A stretch of 6,566 bases of DNA from the NCBI GenBank assembly GCA_015295885.1, contig DVEE01000530.1, forward strand, positions 1 to 6,566, given 5' to 3'. The notes beneath the pieces are model-generated. The model saw only the letters and a list, made by a program, of their open reading frames with translations. It ran no database searches and had not been told where the DNA came from. A program made the translations under genes and the position numbers. Below, piece after piece: positions 1-5,679 of the stretch. This DNA comes from Leptolyngbyaceae cyanobacterium M65_K2018_010. GTDB lineage: Bacteria > Cyanobacteriota > Cyanobacteriia > Phormidesmidales > Phormidesmidaceae. Within the stretch, counting starts at the first letter, position 1; every line of letters begins with the position of its first letter.

Positions 1-228
1 GAAGTTGGCGGGGCTGGGATGCCTGAAATGCTCAATCTGGGAGATGTTCTTGAGATGGTCAAGGATCGTTTCGACAAGGGCACGCTTGCGAGCCAGTCAC
101 TGGTCAGTGAGCCGCATCAGGTGGTTTTTCATGTTGCGTCTGGGTTTGGCACAGTGCTTCAGGTACACGCACCAGGGCCGCAGCGCTGAGGGCCTCCACT
201 CCACGAAGCGGTTGTAGTTGACCAATCT
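1..228 (-). pseudogene. IS982-family transposase remnant, internally deleted and interrupted by a stop, running off the left edge
   Basis: Reading the minus strand from 228 to 1 in one frame gives two blocks that resemble IS982-family (DDE) transposases as I recall them. The first, at about 228-154, reads RLVNYNRFVEW then a short segment ending VYLKHC; it matches the N-terminal third of the family (typically LVSYNRFVEL). The second, at about 138-1, reads RRNMKNHLM, then RKRALVETILDHLKNISQIEH, RHPSPANF; it matches the family C-terminus (RKNMKN, LKNISQIEH, RHRSPxNF). The blocks are almost adjacent, so the central part that carries most of the catalytic DDE core is missing, with the junction near 139-153. 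An in-frame TGA lies at 97-99 in the second block. The remnant cannot encode an active transposase. I recognise nothing upstream of 228 as transposase. Family assignment is from remembered motifs. Confidence 0.8.
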
Positions 229-334
229 TCTAGACTGTCCATCGGGGGGCCTGCTGAATTGTTTAGGTGATATCAGCTTACAAAGCCCCTCTTTTCCTTA
301 TTCCGAACTGAGGTTAGGTTACAGAACTAAACCG

Positions 335-353
335 GTTCTAGGGCGTGTTCTAG
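335..353. repeat. Short direct repeat GTTCTAG x2 in the chlD/IS-remnant spacer
   Basis: GTTCTAG occurs at 335-341 and again at 347-353, separated by GGCGT. It lies in the 184-nt stretch (229-412) between the transposase remnant and the end of chlD. I see no gene in that stretch and no convincing rho-independent terminator for chlD. The repeat could be scar sequence from the IS, but no terminal inverted repeat pair is visible to prove that. Confidence 0.3.
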
Positions 354-412
354 AGCTTTTTGGCACCATGGGATAGGGCAGACGTACCGATGGGGCATCC
401 ATTTCATAGACC

Positions 413-2446
413 CTAGGTTTTCATATCGGTGATCGCCCCTCGGGCCATGGCCGCGATCGCCTGATCGGTAGCCTTGGGCAACTGGTAGTAGCGGCCCCCC
501 GCCGCCCGGGCCAGTTCCTTGCCAAAGCCGGTGGAGACAAACTTACGTTCGGTGTCAATAATTAGCAGTTGATGGCCAATGGTGCGAATGCGGGCGGCAA
601 TATCCAGCAGTTCTTGCTTGATATCGGGCTTTTCATCGGGGTCCAGGGGTTCGCCAAGGGAACGGGCCAGGGGGATATTGCCCCGCCCGTCGGTAATCGC
701 CACAATCACGACATTGCCAATATCCCCCGACTGTTGGGCATTGCTGCCCACCCGCACTGCCTGGGTCAGCCCGTGGGCCAGGGGTGAGCCTCCGCCACAG
801 GGCATCCGCTCTAGGCGGCGGCGGGCCATGGCAATGGAGCGGGTAGGCGGCAGCAATACCTCGGCCTGCTCTCCCCGAAAGGGAATCAGCGCCACCTGGT
901 CTCGGTTTTGGTAGGCTTCGGTGAGCAACTCCAGCACCGCCCCCTTGGCGGACTGCATCCGGTTCAGGGCCATAGATCCCGAGGCATCGACCACAAAAAT
1001 GATTAAGGAACCGGCCTTGCGAGCCAACCGCTTGGCCCGAATATCCCCCTTTTCCACAATCACCCGCCGGGCCGGGTCCCGCTGCCGCCGGGCCTTTTGG
1101 TAGGGGGCTGCAGCTCGCAGGGTGGCATCGACCGCAATGCGGCGCACCGGGCCCTGGGGCATAAAGGGCTTGATGTAGCGGCCCCGCTCCTCAGAAAATA
1201 CCAGGCTTTGGCGACCCGACTTGCCCTGGCGACTCATGGTTTGGGCAAACACCAGCATGGCCGGGTCCAGGATCACCCCCTCTGGATCGAAGATAAACTC
1301 CTCCGGAATGCTGGGCGGACTCTCCTCCTGGTCTTCCTGGGAGTCGTCCTCCGCCTCGTCTCGGTCCTGGTGGTCTTGGGGTTGGTCGGTGTCCTGATCC
1401 GCCGGCGGCGGGGGCGGCGGCGGCGGTGGTTGTTCAGGTAAGTCCTGGGGCAGTTGTGATCGCGGCACAATCACTAATTCCACCGCTATCCGCAGGTCAT
1501 CGGCATTGACCGCTGCTCGTCCCTCCAGGGCGGCGTGGGCCTTAGCTAGTCGAACCGCAAAGAGTTCCGCCCGATGCCCCTGAAGCCCGCCGCGCAATGC
1601 TTCGGTGACCAGGTATTGAATTTGCTCGTGGCTGATAGTCACTTCCTTCAGCCATTCTCGAGCCAGAATAATCTGGGTTTTGAGATCCTCCAGTTCTTCG
1701 GCATAGTCGGCCAGGAAGCCCTGGGGGTCGGCGGCAAAGCGGCTCGACTGTTCTACCACCGCCAACCGGTCTTCTAGGCTGAGGGGGACATCGGCGGAGA
1801 GGGCAATGGCGATGCGATCGAGTAGATGCTCACGCAGGGGCCCTTCTTCGGGGTTGTAGGTGGCAATCAGCAAGGGGGTACAGGGATGCTGAAAGCTCAT
1901 CCCTTCTCGCTCAATCTGGTTGCGGCGGTCAGTCAGGGCGGTTAGCAGTAGATTGGCAATCTGGTCATCCAGAAGGTTAATTTCATCCACGTAGAGCACC
2001 CCGCGGTTGGCCTCCGCCAGCAAACCCGGTTGAAAGACGCTCTCCCCTGCCTGAATGGAACGGGCCACATCCACTGACCCTAACAGCCGATCTTCCGTCA
2101 CCCCCAAGGGCACCTGCACAAAGGGAGCGGGAATTACCCGAGTTGGTAACTCGGTCGGGTCGACCGGCCCATCGCCAAAGCGCAAGCGGGTAGCATCGTC
2201 CCACTGGTGGGGATCGGTCGGGTCGGCGTTACAGCAGGAGCCGTCAATTACCTCAATGGGCGGCAACAACTGATGCAGCGCCCGGGCCATGACCGATTTG
2301 GCCGTACCTCGCCGCCCGGCAATTACCACTCCGCCCAGGTTAGGGTCAACGGCGGCCAGCAGCAAGGCCATTTTGATAGCCGCCTGATCCACCACTGCGG
2401 GAAGCGGAAAAACCACCGGGAGTGGGGCATCTACCGTGGAAACCAT
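413..2446 (-). CDS. chlD: Magnesium chelatase subunit D (ChlD)
   Basis: ChlD is the AAA+/VWA subunit of Mg-chelatase. With ChlI (ATPase) and ChlH (porphyrin-binding) it inserts Mg2+ into protoporphyrin IX at the first committed step of chlorophyll synthesis. The 677 residues show the expected order. An N-terminal AAA+-like domain (about 10-330) has a Walker-A-like GRRGTAKS at 44-51, in which Ala replaces the last Gly of the consensus, and a Walker-B-like LYVDEINLL at 151-159. Next is a linker with nine consecutive prolines (340-348) followed by an Asp/Glu/Gln-rich stretch to about 376. The C-terminal von Willebrand A domain (about 480-670) has MIDAS residues D487-x-S489-x-S491 and TDGRG at 585-589. 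Length and text agree closely with cyanobacterial ChlD (about 675 residues as remembered). The ATG at 2446 is chosen because the protein then starts, like its relatives, just before the VFPLPAVVDQ segment; no strong Shine-Dalgarno precedes it. No neighbour shares its strand within 580 nt upstream, so it is probably transcribed alone. Confidence 0.97.
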   Translation of the reverse strand: MVSTVDAPLPVVFPLPAVVDQAAIKMALLLAAVDPNLGGVVIAGRRGTAKSVMARALHQLLPPIEVIDGSCCNADPTDPHQWDDATRLRFGDGPVDPTELPTRVIPAPFVQVPLGVTEDRLLGSVDVARSIQAGESVFQPGLLAEANRGVLYVDEINLLDDQIANLLLTALTDRRNQIEREGMSFQHPCTPLLIATYNPEEGPLREHLLDRIAIALSADVPLSLEDRLAVVEQSSRFAADPQGFLADYAEELEDLKTQIILAREWLKEVTISHEQIQYLVTEALRGGLQGHRAELFAVRLAKAHAALEGRAAVNADDLRIAVELVIVPRSQLPQDLPEQPPPPPPPPPADQDTDQPQDHQDRDEAEDDSQEDQEESPPSIPEEFIFDPEGVILDPAMLVFAQTMSRQGKSGRQSLVFSEERGRYIKPFMPQGPVRRIAVDATLRAAAPYQKARRQRDPARRVIVEKGDIRAKRLARKAGSLIIFVVDASGSMALNRMQSAKGAVLELLTEAYQNRDQVALIPFRGEQAEVLLPPTRSIAMARRRLERMPCGGGSPLAHGLTQAVRVGSNAQQSGDIGNVVIVAITDGRGNIPLARSLGEPLDPDEKPDIKQELLDIAARIRTIGHQLLIIDTERKFVSTGFGKELARAAGGRYYQLPKATDQAIAAMARGAITDMKT
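453..460. repeat. HIP1 palindrome GCGATCGC
   Basis: This is an exact 8-bp HIP1 octamer, the highly iterated palindrome enriched in many cyanobacterial genomes. It lies inside the 3' end of chlD. Confidence 0.85.
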
Positions 2447-2480
2447 GGTTACATCTTGAACACCTAACCTTTCACCTTAT

Positions 2481-2494
2481 CAGGAATCAGGAAT
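2481..2494. repeat. Tandem heptamer CAGGAAT x2
   Basis: Two perfect back-to-back copies of CAGGAAT lie 35-48 nt upstream of the chlD start codon, in its 5' region. Heptanucleotide tandem repeats (STRR type) are common in cyanobacterial intergenic DNA. Two copies are few, so chance cannot be excluded. Confidence 0.45.
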
Positions 2495-2608
2495 GTAGTC
2501 CCTAGCCAGGATGGTAGGCTGGTAAATGGTCTATTTAAGCCCGGTTCAGGTGTGGGAGGCGTCCAGGGGTCTCCAAAGGCTTTCAGGGGCTAGGTCTGTT
2601 TAGCAAAA

Positions 2609-2614
2609 AGAAGG
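2609..2614 (+). promoter_or_regulatory. Ribosome binding site AGAAGG for the small plus-strand gene
   Basis: AGAAGG ends 5 nt before the ATG at 2620 and resembles the anti-16S consensus AGGAGG. It supports the chosen start; other genes in this window have no comparable site. Confidence 0.55.
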
Positions 2615-2619
2615 CGGTT

Positions 2620-3021
2620 ATGACTCATTCAACGGAAACCATCACGGTTTTTATCTGTGGATCGGCCCTGCGAGGCCAGCCCGATAACCAGAACTTACAA
2701 GACGCAGAATTTTTAGGCGAAGCCAAAACTGCCCCGATCTATCGGTTGCATGCGGTGAAAGAGGGCTGGCACCCGGGCATTTACGAGATTGGCACCGGTG
2801 GGATTTCCATTCCCGGTGAACTCTACGCCATGACTCCCGAACAGTATGCCTACTTGAAGGACAATGAACCGCCCCACATGTACCCCCATGAGGTGCAACT
2901 GGCGGATGGGGGCACCGCGATCGCCTTCCTGTACCCGAAGGACTTAATTGACGTCCATGGCTGGCCCGATATTTCCGAGTACGGCGGATGGGCCGCCTAC
3001 AAGGCGGCCGCCAGTTCCTAG
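2620..3021 (+). CDS. Stand-alone allophanate hydrolase C-terminal-domain-like protein (gamma-glutamylcyclotransferase-like fold)
   Basis: This 133-residue soluble protein has no signal peptide or membrane segment. It aligns by eye along almost its whole length with the C-terminal domain of allophanate hydrolase (AtzF/DUR1,2 type). A GSALRGQPDNQNL segment (14-26) matches the domain's G-x-H/L-SGxPLNxQL start. It is followed by TAPIYRLHAV (37-46), a GELYAM strand (66-71), VQLADGG (92-98) and the diagnostic ending ISEYGGWAAYKA (118-129). The large N-terminal amidase part of allophanate hydrolase is absent, with no sign of it before the ATG. The start is supported by AGAAGG 5 nt upstream. In the full enzyme this domain has been linked to decarboxylation of N-carboxycarbamate; whether the free version does anything similar is unknown. 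It may act on another small amide or gamma-glutamyl compound. It faces metF, with 6 nt between stop codons. The family call is fairly safe; the substrate is not assignable. Confidence 0.8.
   Translation: MTHSTETITVFICGSALRGQPDNQNLQDAEFLGEAKTAPIYRLHAVKEGWHPGIYEIGTGGISIPGELYAMTPEQYAYLKDNEPPHMYPHEVQLADGGTAIAFLYPKDLIDVHGWPDISEYGGWAAYKAAASS
2917..2924. repeat. HIP1 palindrome GCGATCGC
   Basis: An exact HIP1 octamer inside the small plus-strand gene, consistent with long residence in a cyanobacterial genome. Confidence 0.85.
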
Positions 3022-3027
3022 GGAATC

Positions 3028-3900
3028 TTAGGCGGCGGTTAACTCAGGGGCTGTGATGTTCATCCCTAGGGCCTGTAGCAGGTCTAGAGTCGGTTTGGCC
3101 TGGTTCAGCACATAAAAATGGAATCCTGGCACTCCGATTGCCATGAGCTTTTCGCAGAGCTGGGCTACCACCTCGGTGCCAAAGGCCTGCAAGCTAGCCG
3201 GGTCGTCCTGGTAATCCAGCAGGCGCTGCTCAATCCAGCGGGGGACTTCCGCTCCACAGCGCTGGCTAAACCGCACCAGGCGATCATGATTGGTAATTGG
3301 CATAATGCCGGGATAGATGGGGATAGTGATACCCTGACGCTGGCAGCGGTGGATAAAGTCTTCGTAGGCGTCAGGATTGTAAAAGTATTGGGTAATCGCC
3401 GCCGAGGCACCGGCCTCGACTTTGCGCTTAAAGTTCGATAGATCCTGGTGGGCGTTGGGCGCTTCCGGATGCACCTCCGGGTAGGCGGCCACAATCAGTT
3501 CAAAGGTATGACCGTAGTGGTCTTTAATAAAAGTCACCAGCTCATTGGCGTAATGGAACTGATGGGCAATGTGGTTTTCGTCCTTTGGTAAATCCCCCCG
3601 CAGAGCTACAAGGCGTTGGATGCCTGCAGCTTTGTAGGTATCTAGCAGGGTGGTCAACGACTCTGTCGTTTCTGCTACGCAGGAGAGGTGTGGCACCGTA
3701 GGAATGCCCTGGGCCCGGTTGAGTTCGAGTACCAACTGTTGGGTGCGATCGCGGGTGGAGCCCCCCGCCCCATAGGTGATGGAGAAGAATCGAGGCCGAC
3801 AGGGGGCCAGCAATCCGTGCTGTTCCTTCAGAGGCGGGATGCCCTCAGCGGTCTTAGGGGGAAAGAGCTCGAAACTAATGGGTAAATCTTCAATAGACAT
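3028..3900 (-). CDS. metF: 5,10-methylenetetrahydrofolate reductase (MetF)
   Basis: MetF is a cytosolic flavoprotein that reduces 5,10-methylene-THF to 5-methyl-THF, the methyl donor for remaking methionine from homocysteine. The 290-residue protein is a complete single-domain TIM barrel close to the E. coli length (296). SFELFPP at 9-15 carries the catalytic Glu (E11, matching E. coli E28). TYGAGGSTRDRT lies at 42-53. LRGDLP at 100-105 has the FAD-proximal Asp (D103, matching D120). AAYPEVHPEA is at 138-147, KRKVEAGASAAITQYF at 158-173, PGIMPI at 197-202 and HFYVLN at 261-266. It lacks the regulatory C-terminal domain of eukaryotic MTHFR. The ATG at 3900 puts the SFE motif at the usual distance from the N-terminus; no clear Shine-Dalgarno is seen. 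It lies downstream of ahcY on the same strand but after a 299-nt gap, so it may have its own promoter. It carries an exact HIP1 site, unlike ahcY and the visible part of metK. Confidence 0.96.
   Translation of the reverse strand: MSIEDLPISFELFPPKTAEGIPPLKEQHGLLAPCRPRFFSITYGAGGSTRDRTQQLVLELNRAQGIPTVPHLSCVAETTESLTTLLDTYKAAGIQRLVALRGDLPKDENHIAHQFHYANELVTFIKDHYGHTFELIVAAYPEVHPEAPNAHQDLSNFKRKVEAGASAAITQYFYNPDAYEDFIHRCQRQGITIPIYPGIMPITNHDRLVRFSQRCGAEVPRWIEQRLLDYQDDPASLQAFGTEVVAQLCEKLMAIGVPGFHFYVLNQAKPTLDLLQALGMNITAPELTAA
3745..3752. repeat. HIP1 palindrome GCGATCGC
   Basis: An exact HIP1 octamer in the 5' part of metF. It is the only one in the metK-ahcY-metF stretch. Confidence 0.85.
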
Positions 3901-3924
3901 AGGAAGTTAGGAATAGTGGGAGAA

Positions 3925-3945
3925 TTCAAAGCTCAAAACTCAAAA
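3925..3945. repeat. Heptanucleotide tandem repeat (TTCAAAG, CTCAAAA, CTCAAAA)
   Basis: Three consecutive 7-nt units occur, the last two identical and the first differing at two positions. They lie 25-45 nt upstream of the metF start codon. Such A/T-rich heptamers (TTCAAAA-like) are frequent in intergenic DNA of filamentous cyanobacteria. At this distance they could overlap the metF promoter or leader, but no regulatory role is shown. Confidence 0.6.
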
Positions 3946-4130
3946 TGAAGCTCAGGCCTGCAGAGAATTTCAAGGTCGAGGCGGTCTTGATCGTGATTTG
4001 AGTAGCTGTGAGAAGCCATCAGTGGATCAGCTAAGCACTCTCCAGCCTGGCCACTAGCCACCCTCTCAATAGGCAGATGTCACACTGAAGACCTTTTGGC
4101 CGTTCTCCGCGGTCCAGGATGGATCTGGTC

Positions 4131-4193
4131 AGCAACCGGGTTTCTCCATGAACTGGGTATGTTCCAGCCATGAAGCTTAGAAACCCGGTTGCT
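4131..4193. repeat. Perfect 15-bp inverted repeat after ahcY (possible terminator, mRNA 3' stem or mini-element)
   Basis: AGCAACCGGGTTTCT at 4131-4145 is the exact reverse complement of AGAAACCCGGTTGCT at 4179-4193, with a 33-nt loop between them. The right arm starts 6 nt after the ahcY stop codon, so the ahcY transcript would fold into a 15-bp stem at its 3' end. No U-tract follows the stem on the minus strand, so it is not a textbook rho-independent terminator. The loop contains a direct repeat, CCATGAA, at 4146-4152 and 4168-4174. The arm core (AAACCCGGTT) resembles palindromic repeats I recall as widespread in filamentous cyanobacteria, which would make it a dispersed mini-element. That is from memory and unverified. 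Confidence 0.75.
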
Positions 4194-4199
4194 TTAAAC

Positions 4200-5585
4200 C
4201 TAGTACTTGTAGCTGTCGGGCTTAAAGGGACCCTGTACCGACACGTTGATGTACTTAGCTTGCTCTGGGGTGAGTTGGGTAATGACCCCGCCAAAGCCAG
4301 CCACCATATAGCGGGCCACTTCTTCATCCAGGTGCTTGGGCAGCACTTGCACTGAGATTGCCTCAGCCTTTGCAGCCTCTGGCAGGTCAGCGAACTTACG
4401 CTCATAGAGGAACATCTGCGCCAGCACTTGGTTGGCAAAGGATCCATCCATAATCCGGGAGGGGTGACCGGTGGCATTGCCCAAATTCACCAGACGCCCT
4501 TCCGAGAGCAGAATCAAATAATCGTGGGGATCGTCACTGCGATAGACCTGGTGTACCTGGGGCTTCACTTCTTCCCAGCGCCATTCACGGCGCATGAAGG
4601 CAGTGTCGATTTCATTATCGAAGTGGCCGATGTTGCACACTACGGCACCCCGCTTCAGGTGGGCCAGCATGCCAGCATCACAGACGTTGACATTACCCGT
4701 GGCCGTGACCAGTAGGTCGGTGTTGGCCAACAGGTCCAGGTTCAGGCTGGCAATAGTGCCGTCGTTGCGGCCTTCGCGGTAGGGGGAAACCACCTCAAAG
4801 CCATCCATGCAGGCCTGCATGGCGCAGATGGGATCGACCTCAGCGACCTTAACAATCATGCCTTCTTGGCGGAGGGAAGCGGCAGATCCCTTGCCCACAT
4901 CCCCATAGCCGATGACTAGGGCCTTTTTCCCGGCCAGCAGGTGATCCACCGCCCGCTTGATCGCATCGTTGAGGCTATGGCGGCAGCCGTACTTGTTGTC
5001 GTTCTTGGCTTTCGTGATGGAATCGTTGACATTAATGGCAGGGATCTTCAGTTCGCCCTGCTCTAGCATTTCCATCAGCCGGTGAACACCGGTGGTGGTT
5101 TCTTCAGTCACGCCGTGGATGCGGCTGAGCATTTCGGGATATTTCTCGTGGATGTGGCCGGTCAGGTCGCCACCGTCATCCAAAATCATATTGGCGTCCC
5201 AGAGGCGACCATCGGGGGTGCGGCAGGTTTGCTCAATGCACCACCAGTATTCTTCTTCGGTTTCCCCCTTCCAGGCAAAGACCGGAATGCCAGCGGCGGC
5301 AATGGCGGCGGCGGCGTGGTCCTGGGTAGAGAAGATGTTACAGGATGACCAACGTACCTCGGCTCCTAGTTCCCGCAGGGTTTCGATCAACACGGCGGTT
5401 TGAATGGTCATGTGGATGCAGCCCAGAATCTTGGCCCCTTGCAGAGGTTTGCTGTCCCGGTACTGGGCGCGAATCGCCATCAACGCCGGCATTTCGCTCT
5501 CGGCAATGGCAATTTCCTTACGGCCCCAGTCGGCCAGGGAAATATCGGCAACCTTGTAGTCTTGGGTTAAGAGAGTTGTGGTCAT
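4200..5585 (-). CDS. ahcY: Adenosylhomocysteinase (S-adenosyl-L-homocysteine hydrolase)
   Basis: AhcY reversibly hydrolyses S-adenosylhomocysteine to adenosine and homocysteine, relieving product inhibition of SAM-dependent methyltransferases. It is a cytosolic NAD+-dependent enzyme, a homotetramer in characterised relatives. The 461 residues are complete. HMTIQTAVLIETL at 58-70, FSTQDHAAAAIA at 85-96, DDGGD at 136-140 and EETTTG at 161-166 form the substrate domain. K192, D196 and N197 in NDSITKAKNDN match human K186, D190 and N191. The Rossmann motif GYGDVGKG is at 226-233, and NIGHFDNEID at 318-327 has H321, matching human H301. The end GPFKPDSYKY (452-461) is the tail that reaches into the neighbouring subunit's NAD site. 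Wording such as GNVNVCDAGML and FMRREWRWEEVKPQVH is nearest to gamma-proteobacterial AhcY as I recall it, and unlike the roughly 425-residue enzyme of Synechocystis, which lacks the KPxxYxY tail. The ATG at 5585 gives a normal N-terminus; no Shine-Dalgarno is evident. It lies 94 nt downstream of metK. Confidence 0.98.
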   Translation of the reverse strand: MTTTLLTQDYKVADISLADWGRKEIAIAESEMPALMAIRAQYRDSKPLQGAKILGCIHMTIQTAVLIETLRELGAEVRWSSCNIFSTQDHAAAAIAAAGIPVFAWKGETEEEYWWCIEQTCRTPDGRLWDANMILDDGGDLTGHIHEKYPEMLSRIHGVTEETTTGVHRLMEMLEQGELKIPAINVNDSITKAKNDNKYGCRHSLNDAIKRAVDHLLAGKKALVIGYGDVGKGSAASLRQEGMIVKVAEVDPICAMQACMDGFEVVSPYREGRNDGTIASLNLDLLANTDLLVTATGNVNVCDAGMLAHLKRGAVVCNIGHFDNEIDTAFMRREWRWEEVKPQVHQVYRSDDPHDYLILLSEGRLVNLGNATGHPSRIMDGSFANQVLAQMFLYERKFADLPEAAKAEAISVQVLPKHLDEEVARYMVAGFGGVITQLTPEQAKYINVSVQGPFKPDSYKY

Positions 5586-5595
5586 AATTAATTTT

Positions 5596-5624
5596 AGTAA
5601 AGGCGTAAAGGGTCAAAGATTCAA
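5596..5624 (-). promoter_or_regulatory. Possible sigma-70 promoter for ahcY
   Basis: On the minus strand TTGAAT (5619-5624) and TTTACT (5596-5601) are 17 nt apart, matching the -35 and -10 consensus at 5 of 6 and 4 of 6 positions. The -10 would end only 10 nt before the ahcY start, implying a very short leader, so this is a weak call. The rest of the 94-nt metK-ahcY gap (5586-5679) shows no hairpin or riboswitch that I can recognise. Confidence 0.25.
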
Positions 5625-5679
5625 GGGAGGAAGTGGGGTAATGTCAGGAGACAGGTGATCCCAAAACCCCACCACCGGC

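Larger units (their letters stand above)
2447..2619. promoter_or_regulatory. Divergent intergenic region between chlD and the small plus-strand gene
   Basis: These 173 nt separate two divergently read genes and so should hold both promoters. I see an AT-rich TATTTA at 2532-2537 that could be a -10 element for the plus-strand gene, but no matching -35 at the right distance. I see no clear sigma-70 pair for chlD. A weak 6-bp stem (2502-2507 with 2517-2522) and a tandem heptamer (2481-2494) are also present. The promoter role is inferred from gene orientation, not from motifs. Confidence 0.4.
3901..4199 (-). other. 299-nt ahcY-metF intergenic region
   Basis: No credible gene lies here; the open frame crossing into it is an out-of-frame shadow of ahcY. 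On the minus strand, reading from ahcY to metF, it holds an inverted repeat just after the ahcY stop (4131-4193). About 160 nt without recognisable features follow, then a heptamer repeat (3925-3945) just before metF. A TTGAAA at 3968-3973 could be a -35 element for metF, but the sequence 17-18 nt further on is a poor -10. I looked for the conserved core of the S-adenosylhomocysteine riboswitch and did not find it. Confidence 0.6.

Noticed and set aside
5..217. Plus-strand open frames across 1-217
   Set aside because: They are antisense to the IS982-type transposase remnant, which has recognisable motifs on the minus strand; the plus-strand translations resemble nothing.
335..365. GGGCGTGTTCTAGAGC as a terminal inverted repeat of the decayed IS
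   Set aside because: It looks like some IS ends, but no partner repeat is in the window, and I cannot match it to an IS982 terminus.
1097..1441. Plus-strand open frame opposite the chlD linker, with an Arg-rich C-terminus
   Set aside because: It is the antisense of the Pro/Asp/Glu-rich ChlD linker; the Arg run is just the complement of proline codons.
3003..3012. GGCGGCCGCC palindrome as a regulatory site
   Set aside because: It encodes Ala-Ala codons in a GC-rich gene end and is easily explained by composition.
4031..4477. Minus-strand 148-codon open frame overlapping the end of ahcY
   Set aside because: It overlaps ahcY in a different frame, and its sequence shows no family features; it is a shadow frame extending into the intergenic repeat region.
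5586..5679. S-adenosylhomocysteine riboswitch before ahcY
   Set aside because: The gap is short and rich in pyrimidines on the coding strand, with none of the conserved core sequence or stems I would expect.
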